A stretch of DNA of 11,738 nt. Origin: CAZWVM01 sp964637705 (GTDB lineage Bacteria; UBA8481). The DNA lies in NCBI GenBank assembly GCA_964637705.1, contig CAZWVM010000113.1, positions 1-11,738 on the forward strand, in the 5' to 3' direction. Shown here piece after piece: positions 1 through 5,653 of this stretch (position 1 is its first letter; every line of letters starts with the position of its first letter). The translations under genes were made by a program, and so were the position numbers. Under the pieces are notes generated by a model that did not search any database, was not told where the DNA came from, and worked only from the letters and a program-made list of their open reading frames with translations.

Positions 1-159
1 ACCGTCGTCAATCCGAACAACTCGTTCTACTCGGCCGACTGGCTGAACGCGAACGAGTGCAACACGAGCGCCCTCACCGTTCGTCACGTGCGGTGGATCC
101 GCACGGCGGTGGGGAACGGCACGACGGCCACGTTGCAGTTCCGGGTCATCATCAACTAG
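1..159 (+). CDS. C-terminal end of a secreted DUF11-type surface protein (module copy 1, 'A1'), 5' truncated
   Basis: Frame 1 is open from the window edge to a TAG at 157-159 and encodes the last 52 residues of a protein whose start lies outside the window. The end is clearly paralogous to the complete gene at 3959-5026. Both contain PNN-x2-YS-x-DW-x-NA, then RHVRWIR, then TATL-x-FRVIIN as the final residues. In A2 this corresponds to the last strands of a DUF11-like beta-sandwich, so A1 is probably also a secreted surface protein, but its N-terminus cannot be seen. It is followed by a 413-bp spacer and then B1, the same order as A2-B2. Homology to A2 is seen directly; the function is inferred from A2. 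Confidence 0.85.
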   Translation, partial: TVVNPNNSFYSADWLNANECNTSALTVRHVRWIRTAVGNGTTATLQFRVIIN

Positions 160-296
160 GACCCGGAGAAGGCTCCCGCCTCGGCGGGGGTCGCGACGTG
201 AGCGCGGACGCGCAAGCGCCGCGCGGAAGCGGTCATCCTGGCGGAGTTCCGGGCGGCAAGCCCGGGACGGCCGGAGGGCCGTGGAGGCGCGGAGAA
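160..296 (+). other. GC-rich spacer with a series of hairpins
   Basis: No gene is visible between A1 and the conserved RNA element. The stretch contains successive short perfect inverted repeats: CCCGCC/GGCGGG at 175-180/183-188, GCGCGG/CCGCGC at 202-207/219-224, CCGGGC/GCCCGG at 249-254/260-265 and ACGGCC/GGCCGT at 267-272/277-282. The first, 15 bp after the A1 stop, could slow or end transcription, but no T-run follows it. The rest may be chance in such GC-rich DNA. Confidence 0.4.
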
Positions 297-400
297 GACA
301 CGGTGGTTCGGAGCCGGGAGACCGGCGAGCCGGGCGCACCGAATCGAATGTTCGATCCCGAAAGGGCGCGGACCGGGTCTGATCAACCCGGTTCCGCCCG
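297..400 (+). promoter_or_regulatory. Conserved structured RNA element, copy 1 (upstream of B1)
   Basis: A 104-nt block aligns without gaps to 5260-5363, at a constant offset of 4963. Arm 1: 301-311 pairs with 330-341, with G336 bulged, and is capped by GCCGG-GAGA-CCGGC (313-326), a GNRA loop. Arm 2: GGGCG 364-368 pairs with CGCCC 395-399. This continues with a G370/T393 wobble and A372-T378 with A386-T392, leaving G371 bulged and a C369/C394 mismatch. The 7-nt loop is CTGATCA (379-385). The linker GAATCGAAT (341-349) and GATCCCGAAAGGGCG (354-368) are identical in copy 2. Paired positions that differ between copies mostly keep pairing, which points to RNA rather than protein selection. The element sits 172 nt upstream of the B1 start. 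I recognise no known riboswitch class; the ligand and mechanism are unknown. Confidence 0.6.
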
Positions 401-447
401 GGGGGATCGTGGATTGACGCTCTCCTGGGGCGAGCGGGTTCCGTGGG

Positions 448-490
448 GATCCGCCGACCGGATCGGAGCGTCGAAAGGAGGCGCGACTTG
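448..490 (+). promoter_or_regulatory. Hairpin plus strong Shine-Dalgarno and TTG, out of frame with B1
   Basis: GATCCG (448-453) and CGGATC (459-464) form a 6-bp hairpin. Ten bases further on is an excellent ribosome site, AAAGGAGG (474-481), six bases before a TTG at 488-490. This TTG opens frame 2, not the B1 frame, and the peptide it would start (LSRRERETIGRF...) is not recognisable. It may drive a leader peptide, or point to a frameshift or sequence error before the B1 signal peptide. Confidence 0.35.
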
Positions 491-572
491 TCGCGCAGGG
501 AACGAGAGACGATCGGGAGATTCGAGAGGAACGACGGCCTGTCCGCGTTCGTCTTGTCGCCCCCGCTCGTGG

Positions 573-2201
573 ATGCTCGCGTTCCTGCTTCTCGTCGTGA
601 CGACGACGCCGGCCGCGGCCCAGACGCCGCCCGGCACCTGGATCTCGAACACCTCGCGCCTGGACTTCCTGCACGCGGGCTCGTGGGTTCCGGACGCGGT
701 GATTTCGAACGCGTCGGACACGGTGGTCGTGCAGGCGGACACGGCCGGACCGCTCTTCCTCGCGCGGGACGCGGTGCCGCCCTCGGTCTCGAACGGACGC
801 GTCACGGTGACGATAACGGCGACGCTCTTCGACTCGACGGGCGTCGAGTCGGTGGCGGTGAACCTTTCGGCCCTGGGCCTGTCCGAGACGACATGGCTTC
901 GGGACGACGGCCTCGGACCGGACACGACGGCGGGGGACAGCCTCTGGGTCGCCGCGATCCTGGTGGATTCGAACGTCTCGGGCGAGACCTTCACGCTCGT
1001 CTTCTGGGCGCGGGACCGGCTGGGCAACGTTTCGACCGCGACGGCGAGCCTCGCGGTACAGGACACGTCGCCCTCGCTGGCCTCCATCCGCTCGCTCGGA
1101 TGGAACATGACGAACGACGTGAGGGTGAGCGGGAACGCCCTGACGGTCTACGTGGGGTACGAGGACACCTTCGCCCAGGTGCTCTTCGAGTACAAGAGGC
1201 CCTCGGAAGCGACATGGCGCCCCTGCACGACGTCGACCTGGAGCGATCCGAACCCGGACACGGGCGGGCCGAACTGGGGCATCTTCTGGAACCTGGACGA
1301 ACTGCCGGACGACACGTATCTCGTGCGGGCGACGGCGCGGAAGCGGGACGGCACGACCGATCCCTCGCCGTCCTACCTGAGGATCCTGAAGGACTCGCGG
1401 GACTCCTGGATCCACGAGTTCAACGACACGGCCGGCGGGAGGCACATCCGGCGGCACCGTTACACGCGTTCGACGGGCGACACCTCGATCGTCGTGGAGG
1501 GAACCTCGCTCTCGATCACGCCCTCGGCGATCGCGGGCACGGACACGTTGTGGCTTCGGATCACGGTCTTCCGTGGAGGGGCACCGACGGAGGCGCCGGC
1601 GCCCTCGACGAGATCCGGCCTTCTCGTGCCGGGGAGCGGGTATTACCGGCGCTTCGAGAGGGAGGACGGGCAGACGCTCTTCGCGGACGATGTGCTGATG
1701 GCGATCCCGTATTCCGACGCGGGGCTGGGCGCCTCGGAGGCGAACCTGGCGATCTATCGCTACGACCCGATGCTCGCGACCTGGGTCAAGGAGGAGGGGA
1801 GCGTCGTCGACGCGGCGCGGAACTTCGTCTGGCTGAGGACAAGGCACTTCACGGACTACGCGGTCTTCGGCGCGGATCCCTCGCCGAATCTCTCGAACGT
1901 GCTCGTCTATCCGAACCCGTTCATCCCGTACGGATCGAACCCGCAGGAGGGGCGACCCTACGTGCGCGGGGATTGGACGACCGGGATCATCTTCCGCAAC
2001 CTGACGAGCAACGTGGACATCGAGATCTACACGATCTCGGGCCGGCGCGTCTCGACGATCCACGCCACGAACACGGGCGGCAGCCTGCAGTGGGACGCCC
2101 GGGCGGACGACAACAGCGAGGTCGCCTCGGGGATGTACCTGGCCGTCATCTCGGTGCCGAACGGCGAGCGGGCCGTCAGGAAATTCATGATCGTCCGGTA
2201 G
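573..2201 (+). CDS. Secreted multi-domain beta-sandwich protein with FlgD-Ig/Por-type C-terminal domain ('B1')
   Basis: The product is 542 residues from ATG 573. The start was chosen because it opens a signal peptide (MLAFLLLVV...PAAA, cleavage near A16/Q17) in line with B2. No Shine-Dalgarno lies just upstream, so the start is the weak point. Mature domains: an N-terminal GTWISNTSRLDF segment; an Ig-like domain (about 60-165) with DDG-x3-DTTAGDSLW at 111-125; a second Ig/Fn3-like domain with WGIFWNLDELPDDTY; a ZU5-like region ending in HFTDYAVF; and a final 100 residues (443-542) starting VLVYPNPF and ending KFMIVR. Such ends match FlgD-Ig/type-IX sorting-type domains, so B1 is probably a cell-surface or secreted protein. 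It is paralogous along its whole length to B2 (about half identical by eye). Its TAG stop overlaps the likely C1 start. The substrate or ligand is unknown. Confidence 0.88.
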   Translation: MLAFLLLVVTTTPAAAQTPPGTWISNTSRLDFLHAGSWVPDAVISNASDTVVVQADTAGPLFLARDAVPPSVSNGRVTVTITATLFDSTGVESVAVNLSALGLSETTWLRDDGLGPDTTAGDSLWVAAILVDSNVSGETFTLVFWARDRLGNVSTATASLAVQDTSPSLASIRSLGWNMTNDVRVSGNALTVYVGYEDTFAQVLFEYKRPSEATWRPCTTSTWSDPNPDTGGPNWGIFWNLDELPDDTYLVRATARKRDGTTDPSPSYLRILKDSRDSWIHEFNDTAGGRHIRRHRYTRSTGDTSIVVEGTSLSITPSAIAGTDTLWLRITVFRGGAPTEAPAPSTRSGLLVPGSGYYRRFEREDGQTLFADDVLMAIPYSDAGLGASEANLAIYRYDPMLATWVKEEGSVVDAARNFVWLRTRHFTDYAVFGADPSPNLSNVLVYPNPFIPYGSNPQEGRPYVRGDWTTGIIFRNLTSNVDIEIYTISGRRVSTIHATNTGGSLQWDARADDNSEVASGMYLAVISVPNGERAVRKFMIVR

Positions 2202-3682
2202 TCCTCGCCCGGCTCGTTCTTCTCATCCTCCTTCTTCCCGTCCCGGCGACCGCCGTTTCCAACGCCGGATCCTCCGGCGCCTCCTTCCTCGAACTGGGCA
2301 TCGGGGCGCGCGCGGCGGCGATGGGCGAGGCTTACGCGGCCTGGGCGGACGACGCCTACGGGATGTATTTCAACCCCGCGGGCATCGCCCGCGTTTCTCG
2401 GCAGGAACTCGGGCTTCTCCACAACACGCTCTACGAAGACCTCAGCTACTCCTACGCGGGCTATCTCCTGCCGATGGGGCGCGGCACCTGGGCTCTCTCC
2501 GGGCTCTTCGTCGACCTCGGCTCGGTCGACCGCACGACGGTGGCGTCGGGTGCGCAGAACGTCGTCATCGGCCGCGCCGACGGGAGCGACCTCGCGGTCT
2601 CCCTCACCTACGCCCACGCGGTTCTTCGCACGCTCGACCTCGGCATGACCGTGAAGGTGATCCACGAGAAGCTCGACCGCTTCTCGGCGACGGCCGGCGC
2701 CGTGGACCTGGGGCTGAAGTGGCACCAACCCCTGCCGGGCCTGACATTCGGACTGTCGATCTCGAACCTCGGTTCGCGCCTGCAATTCGTTCGGCAGAGC
2801 GAGGAACTGCCGATCGCCCTGCGTCTCGGCCTCGGATACCGCTCCCCGTCCGGCCTCTGGGGTCTCGTCTCGGACGTCGTCTGGGTCAAGGACCAGGACG
2901 TGGAGGCGAAGTTCGGCGGGGAGCTTTGGGTCTGGCCGAGGCACCTCGCCCTGCGCGTCGGCGTGAACTCGGCCAACGACGTGGCGCGGACCGGGATCAC
3001 GGCGGGCGCGGCCTTCCAGTGGGAGGACCTGGCGGTCGATTACGCCTACGTGCCTTACGGCGAGCTCGGAAACCAGAATCTCGTCTCGCTCACCTACCGT
3101 TTCGGTTCCGAGCGTCCGCGTGAAGAGGAGCGCATGGAGGAGCGGCCGCGTGTTGCGGAGGCAGCGCGCCATGAGGAACCCCGTCGTAATCCGCCGCCGC
3201 CCGTGGAGGTGACGGTGATCGAGGCTCCCCCCGTCCCGGCGCCCGTCGAGACGCCTCGCGTCGAGATGCCACGCGTCGAGATGCCACGCGTCGAGACTCC
3301 GCGCGTGGTGGTGGAGGGGGGACTGTATGTTGCGCCCTTCCGCTTCGAGGGCGGATCGGAGCGCTACGACTGGATGAGCATGGGCACGGCGGAGATCTTC
3401 CGGCAGGACTGGGGCGTGGCGGGTCTCGTCGAGGATCCGGCCGGAGCGCTCTTCATCCTCGACGGCGCCTACCGTGTCGAGAACGGGCGGATCTACATCA
3501 CGGCTCAGCTCATTCGGGGCGCATCGGTGGTCGAGACCTTCGCGGCGGAGGGGGACGTCGAGCGCCCCTTCCCGGCGTGGGACCGGTTGCTTGTCTCGGT
3601 GAACCGCGCGCTCGAGCGCTGGGGCCGAGCGGGCGTTTCGATCCAGGAGCCGGTGGACCGGGGGAGGTTCTCGAGGCCATGA
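2198..3682 (+). CDS. PorV/UPF0164-like outer-membrane barrel with Pro-rich linker and TolB/CsgG-like C-terminal domain ('C1')
   Basis: About 494 residues. A signal peptide (RLVLLILLLPVPATA) leads into the family N-terminus: SFLELGIGARAAAMGEAYAA, then D-x3-MYFNPAGIA, typical of PorV/PorQ/UPF0164 barrels. Barrel-like strands run to about residue 303 and end near LVSLTYRFG. A charged, Pro-rich linker follows with four VE(T/M)PR repeats (350-369). The C-terminal 120 residues (VAPFRFEGGSERYDWMSMG..., AYRVENGRIYITAQLI) resemble periplasmic TolB-N/CsgG-like folds. PorV proteins act as outer-membrane partners of type-IX-exported cargo, so C1 may serve B1. There is no ATG, GTG or TTG between 2093 and 2320 in this frame. 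Position 2198 is GTA, exactly where C2 has its GTG. The in-frame ATG at 2321 would remove the signal peptide and the conserved N-terminus, so I place the start at 2198 with low certainty. Confidence 0.85.
   Translation, partial: VVLARLVLLILLLPVPATAVSNAGSSGASFLELGIGARAAAMGEAYAAWADDAYGMYFNPAGIARVSRQELGLLHNTLYEDLSYSYAGYLLPMGRGTWALSGLFVDLGSVDRTTVASGAQNVVIGRADGSDLAVSLTYAHAVLRTLDLGMTVKVIHEKLDRFSATAGAVDLGLKWHQPLPGLTFGLSISNLGSRLQFVRQSEELPIALRLGLGYRSPSGLWGLVSDVVWVKDQDVEAKFGGELWVWPRHLALRVGVNSANDVARTGITAGAAFQWEDLAVDYAYVPYGELGNQNLVSLTYRFGSERPREEERMEERPRVAEAARHEEPRRNPPPPVEVTVIEAPPVPAPVETPRVEMPRVEMPRVETPRVVVEGGLYVAPFRFEGGSERYDWMSMGTAEIFRQDWGVAGLVEDPAGALFILDGAYRVENGRIYITAQLIRGASVVETFAAEGDVERPFPAWDRLLVSVNRALERWGRAGVSIQEPVDRGRFSRP
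3245..3304 (+). repeat. Four 15-bp tandem repeats inside C1
   Basis: Units at 3245-3259, 3260-3274, 3275-3289 and 3290-3304 follow GTCGAGAYGCCWCGC with few changes; the two middle units are identical. They encode VETPR, VEMPR, VEMPR, VETPR in the linker between the barrel and the C-terminal domain. The repeat is in phase with the codons, so copy number could change without breaking the frame. Confidence 0.9.
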
Positions 3683-3714
3683 GGAGAATCCGTGAGATGA
3701 ACAGGGGGGATTCT

Positions 3715-3794
3715 ACCACGAGAGATCACATGAGATCACGAGAGGAGGATCCTGGAATCGGATTCTCACGGTTTCTCTCGTGTTCTCTCGTGGT
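3715..3794. repeat. 80-nt nested inverted repeat made of 10-bp units, between the two modules
   Basis: The outer arms ACCACGAGAGA (3715-3725) and TCTCTCGTGGT (3784-3794) are perfect 11-bp complements. Inner arms CACGAGAG (3737-3744) and CTCTCGTG (3775-3782) pair as well, and GAAT/ATTC (3755-3758/3762-3765) can close the centre. Each arm is about three 10-bp units of a CACGAGAGAT type, and GAGATCAC recurs at 3722 and 3732. The base composition differs from the GC-rich surroundings. It resembles, from memory, the CCACG-x-AG-type dispersed intergenic repeats of many environmental genomes. It may stop transcription after C1, though no T-run is present. The rest of the 3683-3958 spacer shows only the A2 ribosome site. 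Confidence 0.75.
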
Positions 3795-3945
3795 GAACTC
3801 CACAGCGACTGCGGTCGGCCAGGGTGGTCGGCGCGGAGACATCGACGCGAAGGAGGTGAGGACGATCACAGACTAGGCAGGGACGGCGCCCGACCGCGGG
3901 GGTCGGGAGGCCGAGGCAACGGCGAAAAACGACTTCGATTCGAAT

Positions 3946-3961
3946 AGGAGAATTACAAGTG
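3946..3961 (+). promoter_or_regulatory. Ribosome binding site and GTG start of A2
   Basis: AGGAG at 3946-3950 lies eight bases before GTG 3959-3961. The region just upstream (3927-3958) is unusually AT-rich. This site supports the GTG as the true start, because it opens directly into a clear signal peptide. Confidence 0.8.
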
Positions 3962-5026
3962 AATCTGTATCGACTGTTTCTGATCATGATGGCTTTGGGA
4001 TTGGGACTGGTGATGTTCGCGGGAGGGGCCTCCGCCGACACAGGCACGGCGGCCGGCACGTCGCTGACGAACCGGGCCACGGTCGGCTGGCTCGTCTCGG
4101 GATCCCTCGTGGACTCCCCGACCGCTCCTTCGACCGACACGACGGTCGGGAAGATCAGCTCGGACACGCTTTCGGCGCCCATTGACCAGAGCGCGAACGT
4201 GGGCGAGACGAAGGTCTTCACCTACACGTACTACAACACGTCCAACCGGGCGACGACCTACAACATCTCGGTCGACAGCTGGTCGTTGAACAGCGGCGCC
4301 GTGGGCTGGCACTTCACGCTCTTCATCAACACGGGCGCGCCGACCTCGGCGGTGCGTGACACCAAGATCACGCTCTCCCTGGCCGCGGAAGCGGAAGCCA
4401 CCTGCTCGGTGGCGATCTGGACTCACTCGACGCCGGCGAACTCGCCGAACGGATCCTACGCGGACTTCCGCCTCGTGATCGTTCCGAGCGACACGGCCGA
4501 CGCCGACACGACGAACCAGTACGTGGGCGACAACGGTCGCACCTACGCCCAGGGCAGCGCCGGCTCGGCCGACGTGGCCCGCACCTCCGTGGCGGCGGCC
4601 ATCATGGCGCTCTCCAAGAGGATCTCGGCATTGACACTGAACGGCGGGAACCTGAACGCTCCTCTGCCGGGCGCGACGATCGTGTATGAGCTGACGTATC
4701 ACAACATCGGCTCGGCGACGGCCGACTCGGTCATCATCCGCGACACGGTCCCGACGAACACCACGTTCGACACGATGGCCTCGACGGGCGGAGCCCTGGG
4801 TTCCTCCGCGGCCTACGCGATCGACTCCGGTTCGACGGGCTGGACGGCGCAGATGACCTCCGTCGCCGTTCCGAACAACGCGCTCTATTCGCTGGATTGG
4901 GTCAATGCACACGACTGGGATCCGCTCGCGCTGACGCCGGCCAGCATCCGGCACGTGCGCTGGATCCGCCAGGGAGTGGCCGCGGCCCAGACGGCGACGT
5001 TGCGGTTCCGGGTGATCATCAACTAA
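3959..5026 (+). CDS. Secreted DUF11-type surface protein (module copy 2, 'A2')
   Basis: 355 residues from GTG 3959, preceded by a good ribosome site. A signal peptide (MNLYRLFLIMMALGLGLVMF..., cleavage near GGASA/D at about 26) is followed by GTSLTNRATVGW, a strand motif also seen at the mature start of B1 and B2. An N-terminal beta-rich domain rich in Thr/Ser covers about 40-215. A DUF11-like domain covers about 228-345, with PGATIVYELTYHNIGSATAD and IIRDTVPTNTTF as its signature. It ends in RHVRWIR...FRVIIN, as A1 does. There is no membrane anchor or sorting domain at the C-terminus, so it is probably periplasmic, outer-surface or secreted. DUF11 proteins are common cell-surface components; no enzyme motif is visible. 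A hairpin follows the stop, so A2 may be transcribed apart from, or more strongly than, B2-C2. Confidence 0.9.
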   Translation: MNLYRLFLIMMALGLGLVMFAGGASADTGTAAGTSLTNRATVGWLVSGSLVDSPTAPSTDTTVGKISSDTLSAPIDQSANVGETKVFTYTYYNTSNRATTYNISVDSWSLNSGAVGWHFTLFINTGAPTSAVRDTKITLSLAAEAEATCSVAIWTHSTPANSPNGSYADFRLVIVPSDTADADTTNQYVGDNGRTYAQGSAGSADVARTSVAAAIMALSKRISALTLNGGNLNAPLPGATIVYELTYHNIGSATADSVIIRDTVPTNTTFDTMASTGGALGSSAAYAIDSGSTGWTAQMTSVAVPNNALYSLDWVNAHDWDPLALTPASIRHVRWIRQGVAAAQTATLRFRVIIN

Positions 5027-5029
5027 GGG

Positions 5030-5062
5030 CCTCGGAGGTGTGCTCCACCTTCCTGGCCGAGG
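5030..5062 (+). terminator. Hairpin just after A2
   Basis: CCTCGG-AGGTG (5030-5040), loop TGCTC (5041-5045), CACCT (5046-5050), a 6-nt bulge, then CCGAGG (5057-5062) form an 11-bp stem four bases after the A2 stop. Only a short TTT follows (5069-5071), so this would be a weak intrinsic terminator, a Rho-assisted stop, or a 3' end that protects the A2 mRNA. Confidence 0.5.
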
Positions 5063-5259
5063 GGCGCCTTTGCTAGCGCGCTCCCGGCCGGCGGCCGCGT
5101 GGAAGCTGTACCCGTAGACTCTTAGTGCGCGCGGTCGCGTCCGCGGAAGCGGAGCGTACCGTGATGGTTCACACACCTTGAGTCCGCGGGAAAGAGATCC
5201 CGGAGGCGGAAGCGATTAAGAGCTTCCATCCCCCGTGGATGTTCCGTTCACGCGGACAG
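5063..5259 (+). other. Spacer between A2 and the second RNA element
   Basis: No gene is visible. Small hairpins occur at CGGGA/TCCCG (5187-5202) and GGAAGC/GCTTCC (5208-5213/5222-5227). I see no convincing sigma-70 promoter, although a promoter for B2-C2 would be expected about here. Confidence 0.3.
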
Positions 5260-5363
5260 GACACGGTGGTCGTCACGTCGCAGGGCGACGGAGGCGACGC
5301 ACCGAATCGAATCGAAGATCCCGAAAGGGCGCCTGCCGGGCTTGATCGGCCCGGCGGCGCCCG
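5260..5363 (+). promoter_or_regulatory. Conserved structured RNA element, copy 2 (upstream of B2)
   Basis: Gap-free counterpart of 297-400. Arm 1: 5264-5274 pairs with 5293-5304, again with one bulged G (5299), and is capped by CGTCGC/GCGACG (5276-5281/5285-5290). Arm 2: GGGCGCC (5327-5333) with GGCGCCC (5356-5362), then GCCGGGC (5335-5341) with GCCCGGC (5349-5355), T5334 bulged, loop TTGATCG (5342-5348). The linker GAATCGAAT (5304-5312) and GATCCCGAAAGGGCG (5317-5331) match copy 1 exactly. Changes that keep pairing relative to copy 1 include 378T-386A to 5341C-5349G, 372A-392T to 5335G-5355C, 309C-332G to 5272G-5295C, and 311G-330C to 5274C-5293G. It sits 286 nt upstream of the B2 start. Function unknown. 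Confidence 0.62.
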
Positions 5364-5415
5364 AGTGGGACCGTGCGTACGGGGTGACACCCGACGTGCG
5401 CCCTCTCGCGGAGCC

Positions 5416-5438
5416 CCCGGGGGTGCAACCCCTCCGGG
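5416..5438 (+). promoter_or_regulatory. Strong hairpin downstream of the RNA element
   Basis: CCCGG-GGGT (5416-5424), loop GCA (5425-5427), ACCC (5428-5431), CT bulge and CCGGG (5434-5438) give a 9-bp stem 53 bases after the conserved element. It could act as the output hairpin (pause, terminator or anti-terminator) of a switch, but no U-run follows immediately. This role is inference. Confidence 0.35.
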
Positions 5439-5482
5439 CCCGTCCGACGGATCTTCCTCACCCTTGCCGACCGGTGAAAACC

Positions 5483-5527
5483 GGGACGGTCCCCGTCGGG
5501 ACGGTATCCGTCGAGACGGTCCCCGTG
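5483..5527 (+). repeat. Three 15-bp tandem repeats in the B2 leader
   Basis: Units GGGACGGTCCCCGTC (5483-5497), GGGACGGTATCCGTC (5498-5512) and GAGACGGTCCCCGTG (5513-5527) are tandem. Each holds a small GACGG...CCGTC dyad, so the RNA could form three short hairpins or slip between registers. In the B2 frame they would read as a GPRRD-type repeat, but this lies upstream of the signal peptide and is most likely not translated as part of B2. Confidence 0.8.
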
Positions 5528-5629
5528 CGTCCTCGTTGCAGCGAGCGCGCGGCGACACGTCGGCGCGAGGCCCCTCGCCCGGGAACGGGCCGCCCCCGGC
5601 GGCCTCACCGTCGCGAAGGGCACGGCCTC

Positions 5630-5653
5630 ATGAAGCGGCATCGCCGCCCATGA
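5630..5653 (+). CDS. Possible seven-codon leader ORF coupled to B2
   Basis: GAAGGG (5615-5620) precedes ATG 5630 by nine bases. The ATG reads MKRHRRP and stops at TGA 5651-5653, overlapping the ATG of B2 at 5650. B2 itself has no ribosome site close to its start, so translation may begin here and re-initiate on B2. Alternatively the basic peptide is the true n-region of the B2 signal peptide, displaced by a frameshift. It is too short to judge by homology. Confidence 0.35.
   Translation: MKRHRRP

Noticed and set aside
297..400. A known riboswitch (c-di-GMP-I, TPP, cobalamin, SAM) or a tRNA
   Set aside because: Signature sequences of those classes are absent (for example no GGCAAACC or GGGACGCAAAGC of c-di-GMP-I, no CUGAGA of TPP), and no cloverleaf forms.
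57..572. In-frame upstream extension of B1 (and the like at 5239-5649 for B2), with shared peptide APNR-x2-DPERA
   Set aside because: The shared bases keep third codon positions such as GCA, AAT, CGA and GAT that are rare in the genes here, differences fall in base-paired arms, and the signal peptides lie downstream. RNA conservation explains it better than coding.
156..2063. Long minus-strand open frames over B1, C1, B2, ftsA and ftsZ
   Set aside because: They are Arg/Pro-rich antisense shadows with no recognisable domain, opposite clearly coding frames.
443..2197. Very long open frame running from within the B1 leader through B1 into C1
   Set aside because: It is the out-of-frame shadow of B1 in GC-rich DNA. 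Only the part from about 2198 carries a signal peptide and the PorV-like barrel.
2321..3682. C1 starting at ATG 2321
   Set aside because: This would remove the signal peptide and half of the conserved GIGARAAAMGEAY motif, so it cannot be the functional start of an outer-membrane barrel.
3679..3876. 65-residue ORF starting at an ATGA overlap with the C1 stop
   Set aside because: There is a purine-rich stretch 11 bases upstream, but the ORF runs through the 10-bp-unit inverted repeat, has no signal peptide or known motif, and has no counterpart after C2.
5483..5527. CRISPR array
   Set aside because: The 15-bp units are directly adjacent with no spacers, and no cas genes are present.
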